64,000 nucleotides of DNA from Rhodococcus tibetensis. Lineage in GTDB: Bacteria; Actinomycetota; Actinomycetes; Mycobacteriales; Mycobacteriaceae. The stretch spans positions 1 through 64,000 of the forward strand of contig NZ_JANFQF010000027.1 of NCBI RefSeq assembly GCF_024438035.1. The letters run 5' to 3'. Positions 47,504-54,420 of this stretch are shown piece by piece. Under the pieces are notes generated by a model. That model had not been told where the DNA came from. It did no database searches and saw only the letters and a list, made by a program, of their open reading frames with translations. Positions within the stretch are counted from its first letter, which is position 1. Each line of letters opens with the position of its first letter. A program made the position numbers and the translations under genes.

Positions 47504-48901
47504 TCAGGTCGTCATCTCCTCGAGTTCCATCCCCTTCGTCTCCCGGACCTTCGACCGGACGAAGAAGAACGACAGTAACGCGAAGAACGCGAACAGCCCG
47601 TACAGGAACCACAGCCCCACCGAGCGGGTGAGCGGCGGGAATGCCAGCGTGACGGTGAAGTTCGCGATCCAGTTCGCCGCCGTGCTGATGCCGAGTGCGT
47701 AGGCGCGCATGTTGTTGGGGAACATCTCGCCCAGCATCACCCACATGACCGGGCCCCAGGTGGAGGCGAAGAAGATCACGAACAGGTTGGCGCCGATCAG
47801 GGCGACTGCCCCCCACGGGCTGGGGAGCACGACGTCGTCACCGCTGCCCGTCGCCTGGGAGAAGGCGATTGCGGCCGTCAGCAGGCTCACGAACATGCCG
47901 AGCGAGCCGACCATGAGCAGGATGCGCCTGCCGATCCGGTCGACGAACAGGATGGCGACGAATGTCATACCGACGTTGATGACCGCGGTGATCACCGACG
48001 TAACGAACGACTCGTTCTCGGTGAAGCCCACCGACTTCCAGAGCGTGGTTGAGTAGTAGAAGATCGCGTTGATACCCACGAACTGCTGGAAGATGGCCAT
48101 GAAGATACCGACCCAGACGATGGGCTGCAGCCCGAACTTGGGGCCGCGAATGTCGTCGAACGACGCCGTCGATTCGTGGCGAAGGGTCACCCGGATCTCG
48201 GATACGCGCCCCTGCGGGTCGACTTCGCCGGTGATGTTCGCGAGGATGTCGGCCGCTTCCTGGTCGAGGTGCTTGCCGACCAGGTAGCGCGGAGACTCGG
48301 GAATCATCAGCGCGATAATGCCGTACACGACCGCGGGGACCACGCCGACGATGAACATCCAGCGCCACGCCTCGAGGTTCAGCCACAACTCGTTCGATGC
48401 GCCGCCTGCGGCATTCTGCAGCACCGCGTCCGACAGCAGCGCGGCGAAGATGCCGAGAGTGATCGCCAGCTGCTGCAGCGACGCCAACGCGCCGCGGTAG
48501 CGGGCGGGTGCGATCTCCGCGATGTACGTGGGCGCAATGACCGACGCGATACCGATGCCGAGGCCGCCGAGGACGCGCCACAGCATCAGGTCGGGGACGC
48601 TGAACGCGAGACCCGCTCCGAGCGAGGACACGACGAACAGCACCGAACCCAGCAGCATCACCTTCTTGCGGCCCCACCGGTCTGCGAGGCGGCCCGCAAA
48701 CCACGCGCCCACAGCGCATCCGAGCAACGCAATGGCCACCGCGAAGCCGGTGAAGAACGAACTCAGTTCGAAGTGCCCCTGGATGGAATCGACGGCTCCG
48801 TTGATGACCGAGCTGTCGAATCCGAAGAGGAAACCCCCGACCGCGGCAGCGACCGTGACCCCGATGACCTTGGCGGTGTGCCCTTCGGATATCTGCGTCA
48901 T
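47504..48901 (-). CDS. MFS sugar porter family transporter
   Basis: 465 residues, 12 membrane helices. Sugar porter signatures: GRLADRWGRKKVML between helices 2 and 3, PESPRYLVGKH before the central loop, QQFVGINAIFYYS in helix 7, and DRIGRRILL. These fit proton-coupled hexose or polyol importers (GlcP, XylE type); the exact sugar cannot be read. It opens the accessory block between dxs and the RNase D gene. No regulator is adjacent. Confidence 0.9.
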   Translation of the reverse strand: MTQISEGHTAKVIGVTVAAAVGGFLFGFDSSVINGAVDSIQGHFELSSFFTGFAVAIALLGCAVGAWFAGRLADRWGRKKVMLLGSVLFVVSSLGAGLAFSVPDLMLWRVLGGLGIGIASVIAPTYIAEIAPARYRGALASLQQLAITLGIFAALLSDAVLQNAAGGASNELWLNLEAWRWMFIVGVVPAVVYGIIALMIPESPRYLVGKHLDQEAADILANITGEVDPQGRVSEIRVTLRHESTASFDDIRGPKFGLQPIVWVGIFMAIFQQFVGINAIFYYSTTLWKSVGFTENESFVTSVITAVINVGMTFVAILFVDRIGRRILLMVGSLGMFVSLLTAAIAFSQATGSGDDVVLPSPWGAVALIGANLFVIFFASTWGPVMWVMLGEMFPNNMRAYALGISTAANWIANFTVTLAFPPLTRSVGLWFLYGLFAFFALLSFFFVRSKVRETKGMELEEMTT

Positions 48902-48994
48902 CGCATACCTGCTTTCGGCGAGCGTGGCTGTGGGCCGGCTACGAAATTCCGTGTGGAAACACGCTACGCCCGCGACGGCTGATCAGGCGGGACT

Positions 48995-50001
48995 TCACGC
49001 ACCGGCGTTGTTCGCGGCCGCGCTCAGTCGCGGGGTCAGCCTCTCGAGCGCCCAGGGAGTGGCGAGCACGCTGGTCTGGCTGAGGCCCGCAATCACCTGG
49101 GTGTCCGACAACGTCACCGCGGTGTCCCGCCCGAGGGCACCGAGATTCGCGTACGCCGGGTTGGCTGCGACGGTGGTGTCGTCGGCGACGAACGCGACCA
49201 CGACATCGGCGTCGATATCGGCGATGTTCTCCACCGAGATGTCGGCGAAGAACTTGTCCGCGTTGGACTCGGCGAGCTTCGACACACCCGGTGCGACCGT
49301 GAATCCGAGCTCGGTGAGCACCTGCACGCGGGGGTCGGAGGGCATGTAGACGTTCACTGTGGCAGCGTCGGTATCGAAGTTCACCACCGACACCGTCTTT
49401 CCGGCGAACTCCGGGTGTTCGGCAGCGGTCTTTGCGAGCCGGTCGTCGAGGCCGGTGACGAGAGCCTCCGCCTCGGCGGTCTTACCGAGCGCCTGACCGA
49501 TCAGGGTGGTCTGGTCCTGCCAGCTGGTCTGCCACGCCTTGTCCGGGTAGGCGACGGTGGGGGCGAGCGCGGAGAGTTTTTCGTAGGTGCCCTGGTCGAA
49601 TCCCTCGTAAGGTGCGAGGACGACATCGGGTGCAGCGAAGCCACTTGCTCGACGGGAATGGTAGTGGCGGTGTCGAGGAGGGTGGTCCGGCTCGGGTCGT
49701 AGCGGTCCTGTAGCCAGGGCATCACTCCGTTCGACTCGGCGCCGTAAGAGTACTTGGGCATGCCGACGGGTGTCTCGCCGAGCGCATACACGACATCCTG
49801 GGCGTTCCAGCCCAGGGTGACGATGCGCTCCGGTGCGGCGTCGATCGTGGTGGATCCGAAGGTGTTCTCGATGGTGACCGGAAAGCCGGCCCCGCCCCCT
49901 TCCGCGCTCGGGCCGTTGTCGTCGGTCGAGCAGGCGGTGACGAGCAGCGCGGTGCCGGCCACGGCGAGTGCGATAGCGATCGAGCGTGGGGGTGTGAACA
50001 C
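48995..50001 (-). pseudogene. Siderophore ABC transporter binding lipoprotein, broken by a frameshift
   Basis: The N-terminal half (from ATG 50001) has a signal peptide with lipobox VTAC and the FecB/FepB-type start PERIVTLGWNAQDVVYALGE. It reads in frame through VEQVASL, then shifts. The continuation APDVVLAPYEGFD lies in another frame and runs to 48995. Restoring one G in CTGGCACCC on the complement (between 49633 and 49634) rejoins both halves into a full protein of about 335 residues. A single-base loss or sequencing error explains it. No permease or ATPase gene is beside it. An IdeR box lies upstream. Confidence 0.85.
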
Positions 50002-50028
50002 GGCGACGACTCCTTCGATGGGCGGTTG

Positions 50029-50047
50029 AAAGGTAAGCCTAACCTAG
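50029..50047 (-). promoter_or_regulatory. IdeR/DtxR iron box
   Basis: On the complement the 19 bases match the palindromic TTAGGTTAGGCTAACCTAA consensus at 15 of 19 positions. It is 28 bases upstream of the start of the frameshifted siderophore-binding lipoprotein gene, so iron repression by the IdeR encoded at 13126-13821 is expected. Confidence 0.8.
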
Positions 50048-50291
50048 ATGCCGACCGGGACCGAGGCACGCGCCGGACTTCGAATCACGGTGAATGAAAG
50101 TCCGCTCCCGGGCCTTCGGTGGCGCAATGGAGTGCCGGCTCCGGGTTCACGCAGGTGAGGGGCGCAGTCCGCGAGCCGTATCCGGCCGATTCGCGGAGAC
50201 CCCGCCGCGAGCTACGCAGGCACGACTTCCGCTGGCCGAACAGCGGTTAGCGTCACTTTTCGTCCAGCTCACGATTTACGGAGGAAAACGC

Positions 50292-51099
50292 ATGACGCTC
50301 GCCGGGGATGCCGAAGACGCGATGGTGACTCCGACTGCTCTGCACGCCCAGACGTCCGCGCGTAGATCCCGCGCAGACGAGGCACGCCGATTCGCCGACC
50401 TCCTGCGGCAGCAGATCCACGCAGGAACCTTTGCCGACCGCGGACTTCCTCCGGAATCGGAGTTGGCGCACGAGTTCGGGGTCTCCCGTAACGCTGTGCG
50501 GGACGGGTTGGCTCTCCTCAAACACGAGGGGCTCATCGACCGGGCACCGCGAGTGGGCACACACGTTGCTCGGCGCAAGTACGACCACGGACTCGACGCC
50601 CTCCTCGGATTGAGGGAAACCTTGAAGGAACACGGCGAGGTGCGAAACGACGTCCGGGTGGCCGGGGAGATCACCCCACCGCCGGCCGTCGTGCGCCGAT
50701 TGCGTGGCTCCAGGGGAATCCGCGGTCTACATCGAACGCGTCCGTTATCTCGGTGACCTCCCTCTCAGTCTCGATCTCACGTAGCTGGCGCCCGACATCG
50801 GGCGTGAGATCCTCGGCCGCGACCTCGAGGGAAACGACGTGTTCACACTGATCGAGGAGATCTGCGAGCAACCGCTCGGTTCCGCGGACGTGGCGATCGA
50901 ATCGGTGAACGCGGACTCACATTCCGCGGCCAATCTGCAGACCCCGGACGGTGCAGCGCTCCTGTTGCTCGAGCGTCTCACCCGACTCGTCGACGAGCGC
51001 CCCGTCGACCTCGAATACATTCGCATGCGCGGTGACCGAATCACCATGCGCAGCAACCTTACCCGACGTCCCGACATAACGAACTGGGAGCTCACATGA
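50292..51099 (+). pseudogene. GntR/HutC-type regulator gene, disrupted by frameshift and stop codon
   Basis: The first part has a GntR winged helix (LLRQQIHAGTFADRG, PPESELAHEFGVSRNAVRDGL), start ATG 50292 with GGAGG upstream. Near 50703-50706 the frame shifts, and the UTRA effector domain continues one frame over (APGESAVYIERVRYLGDLPL), consistent with loss of a GT dinucleotide. That frame also has TAG at 50782-50784 where a Tyr codon is expected. It then runs to 51099 (FTLIEEICEQPLG, LLERLTRLVDERPVDLEYIRMR). Two lesions make true decay likely. It is the first gene of the importer/flavoprotein operon and overlaps the ferredoxin start by 4 bases. Confidence 0.85.
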
Positions 51100-51323
51100 C
51101 ACTTGTCAACGCCCGTGCGGACGTACCGGTCACCATCGACGAGTCACTGTGCATCGAAGGGTGCACGTTGTGCGTCGAGATCTGTCCTCTCGACTCGCTG
51201 GCGATCAACCCGGACAACGGCAAAGCCTTCATGCACGTCGACGAATGCTGGTACTGCGGCCCGTGTGCTGCCCGCTGTCCCACCGGCGCCGTCACCGTGA
51301 ACATGCCGTACCTCCTCCGCTGA
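51096..51323 (+). CDS. Two-[4Fe-4S] ferredoxin, AprB-like
   Basis: 75 residues. Two cluster motifs: Cys19-x3-Cys23-x2-Cys26-x3-Cys30-Pro, and Cys51-x2-Cys54-x2-Cys57-x3-Cys61-Pro (CWYCGPCAARCP). The first has an extra residue in its first gap. The second cluster strongly resembles that of the beta subunit of APS reductase, but the long AprB C-terminal tail is absent. It probably passes electrons to or from the AprA-like flavoprotein encoded four genes downstream. ATGA overlap with the decayed gntR gene. Confidence 0.85.
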   Translation: MTLVNARADVPVTIDESLCIEGCTLCVEICPLDSLAINPDNGKAFMHVDECWYCGPCAARCPTGAVTVNMPYLLR

Positions 51324-51341
51324 GCGAAAGACACAGAAAAC

Positions 51342-52772
51342 ATGTTGCGTCCCTACTTCTTTCTTGTGCTGACCGTTACGGTTGCACTGCTCGCGACAGG
51401 CTGCTCCTTGGAAAGCACTGCCAGCGACAGCGACGATGCAGTGACCGTGGTGATCGGCTACCAATCGAAGACGATCAACACCGTCACCGCGGGAACGCTG
51501 CTGCGAGCGCAGGGCTATCTCGAACAGCGTCTGCAGGACCTGACCGAGCAGACGGGGACGACGTACTCCGTCGACTGGCAGGACTACGACACCGGCGCGC
51601 CGATCACCGCGCAGATGGTGGCCGAGAAGATCGACATCGGCTCGATGGGCGACTATCCGATGCTGATCAATGGATCGCGCACACAGGCGAATCCGCGATC
51701 GAAAATGGAGTTTCTATCGGTCACCGGGTACAACTCGAAGGGTGCCCTCAACATGGTGGTGGTCCCACCGAACTCTCCGGCCACCACCCTCGCCGAACTC
51801 GCGGGCCGGAAGGTGTCTGCCAGCGTCGGCTCGGCCGGACACGGCACCCTCGTCCGTGCGCTCGACCGCGCCGGGATCGACCCGAGCACCGGCGTCGAGG
51901 TCCTCAACCAGCAACCGCCGGTCGGCTCGTCCGCCCTCGAATCCGGCCAGGTCGAGGCATTGTCGCAGTTCGTCGCCTGGCCGGGGCTTCTGGTTTTCCA
52001 GGACAAGGCGAAACTGCTGTACGACGGCGCCGAGCTGAACACACCGACTCTGCACGGCGTCGTGGTGCGGGAGGCATACGCGGACGAGCACCCCGAAGTC
52101 GTCGATGCGTTTCTCCGTGCGCAACTCGATGCCACTCACTTCATCCGAACCGAGCCCCTCGAGGCTGCACGCATCGTCGCGGAAGACAGCGGACTGCCGC
52201 AAGAGGTGGTGTACCTGTACAACGGGCCCGGCGGTACGACGTTCGACACCACGCTCCGGCCCGAACTGGTCGAAGCATTGAAGGCCGACGTTCCGTACCT
52301 GAAGTCGATCGGTGACTTCGCGGACCTCGACGTCGGGGCCTTCGTCGACGAAGCGCCTCTGCGTGCGGCATTCGATGCCGAGGGGCAGAACTACGAGGCC
52401 ACCGTCACTACGCCCGGCAGCCCCACCGCCGTGACCGGTACCGATCCTGTGTGCGGGACGCCTGCGACGGATTCGGCTCTGGCCGGGGAAGTCTGGTTGG
52501 CCGACGCGGCGCAGACGCAGCCGGCCGCGAACCCGACGTGCTTGCTCCGGGCAGTGAAACAGGCACGCGCCGAGGGCCGTAGCATTCGCGGCGCCTACGT
52601 TCCCGATGCTGAACTCGGCACCCGCTGGTTCGCGGACAAGGCGGTGTGGGTGCGCGACGGTGACACCTTCCTGCCCTTCACCACCGATGCCGCCGCCGGC
52701 CGCTACTTGCGCGCCCACCCCGCGGGGACGGTCGTCACGTATGACCGCGCCGTGGAGGAGGTTCGGCAATGA
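51342..52772 (+). CDS. ABC importer binding lipoprotein with NosL-like C-terminal domain
   Basis: 476 residues. Signal peptide and lipobox LLATGC (Cys about 21), then an SsuA/TauA/NrtA-type binding domain (about 35-340; AEKIDIGSMGDYPMLI, TLAELAGRKVSASVGSAGHGTLV). Residues about 365-475 match the NosL metal-binding fold from memory: DPVCG with Cys371, Cys400 in the second segment, TRWFADKAVWVRDG, TFLPFTTDAAAGRYL, and GTVVTYDRAV. Ordinary binding proteins of this type stop near 330. The substrate is probably a small anion such as a sulfonate, nitrate-like ion or related compound. Confidence 0.8.
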   Translation: MLRPYFFLVLTVTVALLATGCSLESTASDSDDAVTVVIGYQSKTINTVTAGTLLRAQGYLEQRLQDLTEQTGTTYSVDWQDYDTGAPITAQMVAEKIDIGSMGDYPMLINGSRTQANPRSKMEFLSVTGYNSKGALNMVVVPPNSPATTLAELAGRKVSASVGSAGHGTLVRALDRAGIDPSTGVEVLNQQPPVGSSALESGQVEALSQFVAWPGLLVFQDKAKLLYDGAELNTPTLHGVVVREAYADEHPEVVDAFLRAQLDATHFIRTEPLEAARIVAEDSGLPQEVVYLYNGPGGTTFDTTLRPELVEALKADVPYLKSIGDFADLDVGAFVDEAPLRAAFDAEGQNYEATVTTPGSPTAVTGTDPVCGTPATDSALAGEVWLADAAQTQPAANPTCLLRAVKQARAEGRSIRGAYVPDAELGTRWFADKAVWVRDGDTFLPFTTDAAAGRYLRAHPAGTVVTYDRAVEEVRQ

Positions 52773-53629
52773 CCACCGTGCAGCCGTCGATCGTGTCGAT
52801 CGAACCCGAAGGCGCCGTGGTGCAGTCCGACCGGGTGCCATTGCCATTGCCGGCGTCTTCGCGGCGATCACGCCTTCTGCGCATCACGTCCGTCGTCGCC
52901 GCCATCGTGGCGTGGCAGCTGCTCACGGCCAACGACGTGCGGTTGTGGCTGCGATTCGACACCCTTCCCACCGTCACCGACGTCGTATCCGCATTCGCCG
53001 CCCAGCTGCGCAACGATCTCTTCTACCTCGACCTGGGTCAGTCCTTGATCCGCATACTCAGCGGATTTGCACTCGCCACCGTGGTCGGTGTGGCCGCCGG
53101 GATCGCACTCGGCAGATCGGAGCTGTTCGCCGACGTCCTCGGACCGTTGACCGAACTGGCCCGGCCGATTCCGGCGATCGCCGTGGTGCCCGTTGCCATC
53201 CTGTTGTTTCCGAGCGACGAGGCTGGGATCGTGTTCATCACGTTCGTTGCCGCGTTCTTTCCGATCACGGTGAGCACCCGGCATGCGGTCCGGGCATTGC
53301 CCACGCTGTGGGAAGACTCCGTGCGCACCCTCGGCGGTGGCCGCTGGGACGTGCTGGTCCGGGTGGTGCTCCCGGGGATCCTTCCCGGAGTGTTCGGTGG
53401 CTTGTCGGTCGGCATCGGTGTCGCGTGGATCTGCGTCATCTCCGCCGAAATGATCTCGGGCCGTCTCGGTGTCGGCTACCGCACCTGGCAGGCCTACACG
53501 ATCGTCGACTATCCCGGTGTATTCGTCGGCATGATCACCATCGGTGTCCTGGGCTTCGTCACGTCGGCGGCGGTTGAGCTGCTCGGCCGCCGCGTCACCC
53601 GCTGGTTGCCGCGAGGGGAGCGCGCATGA
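52769..53629 (+). CDS. ABC importer permease (SsuC/TauC type)
   Basis: 286 residues, about six membrane helices, with the EAA-type loop near 195-215 (RTLGGGRWDVLVRVVLPGILPGV). Family features are the aliphatic sulfonate/nitrate/taurine permeases (LARPIPAIAVVPVAILLFP, GLSVGIGVAWICVISAEMI). The start overlaps the binding-protein stop by 4 bases and its stop overlaps the ATPase start by 4 bases, so all three are translationally coupled. Acts in the cytoplasmic membrane. Confidence 0.92.
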   Translation: MTTVQPSIVSIEPEGAVVQSDRVPLPLPASSRRSRLLRITSVVAAIVAWQLLTANDVRLWLRFDTLPTVTDVVSAFAAQLRNDLFYLDLGQSLIRILSGFALATVVGVAAGIALGRSELFADVLGPLTELARPIPAIAVVPVAILLFPSDEAGIVFITFVAAFFPITVSTRHAVRALPTLWEDSVRTLGGGRWDVLVRVVLPGILPGVFGGLSVGIGVAWICVISAEMISGRLGVGYRTWQAYTIVDYPGVFVGMITIGVLGFVTSAAVELLGRRVTRWLPRGERA

Positions 53630-54420
53630 CCGCCACCACGCTCGCGACCGGAATGTCGTTGGTACTCGAAGACGTCACGTTGTCGTACACCGGAGCCCCG
53701 GTCATCCGTTCGCTGTCGCTGACCGTCGTTCCGGGTGAGATCCTGGTCCTCACTGGCCCTTCCGGCTGCGGTAAATCGACGGTGCTCCGGGCTCTGGCCG
53801 GGCTACTGCCTCCCACCGCAGGCCGGGTCGTCGCGGACGGACGGTCGGTGGTGTCCACGTCGCGGGACCGGGCCGTGGTGTTCCAGGACAATGCCCTGCT
53901 GCCGTGGCGCAGCGTCCGCTCGAACATCGAGCTTGCTCTGGCCCTTCGCGGTGAGCCGAGGAGGGGTCGCAGGGCCGCTGCCGATCGCTGGATCGAAGAA
54001 GTCGGTCTCACCGGTTTCGGGAACTTTCTTCCCAAGAACCTGTCCGGTGGCATGCGACAACGTGTGCAGTTGGCGCGTGGTCTCGCCGGAGCGCCCCGCG
54101 CCGTGATGATGGATGAGCCGTTCGGTGCTCTCGACACGCAGACCCGCGGCGTGATGCAGCGGCTTCTGGTCGACACCTGGAGCACCCATCCCACGACGGT
54201 GGTCTTCGTGACCCACGACGTGGACGAGGCGGTCCTGCTCGGGGACCGGGTGGCGGTCCTCGGCGGAGCGGGCAGGCCGCTGCGGGCACTCGTCGACATC
54301 CCCCACCCGCGCAAGCGGGCGTTCGTCGGCCACGCCGGAACCCGAGCCGCACGCGGCGAGGTACTGGCGGCGCTGGAACAGACCGATGACACCCCGACGA
54401 ACGATCCGGAGAACCGATGA
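53626..54420 (+). CDS. ABC importer ATPase (SsuB/TauB type)
   Basis: 264 residues. Walker A GPSGCGKSTVLRAL, Q-loop VVFQDNALLPWRSV (the LPW signature of the nitrate/sulfonate/taurine subfamily), signature NLSGGMRQRVQLARG, Walker B AVMMDEPFGALD, and H-loop FVTHDVDEAVLLGD. Drives the permease encoded just upstream. 4-base overlaps on both sides. Confidence 0.94.
   Translation: MTATTLATGMSLVLEDVTLSYTGAPVIRSLSLTVVPGEILVLTGPSGCGKSTVLRALAGLLPPTAGRVVADGRSVVSTSRDRAVVFQDNALLPWRSVRSNIELALALRGEPRRGRRAAADRWIEEVGLTGFGNFLPKNLSGGMRQRVQLARGLAGAPRAVMMDEPFGALDTQTRGVMQRLLVDTWSTHPTTVVFVTHDVDEAVLLGDRVAVLGGAGRPLRALVDIPHPRKRAFVGHAGTRAARGEVLAALEQTDDTPTNDPENR

Noticed and set aside
50700-50790. Programmed frameshift in the gntR gene
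   Set aside because: No slippery heptamer is seen, and the second frame also contains a TAG stop, which programmed shifting would not bypass.
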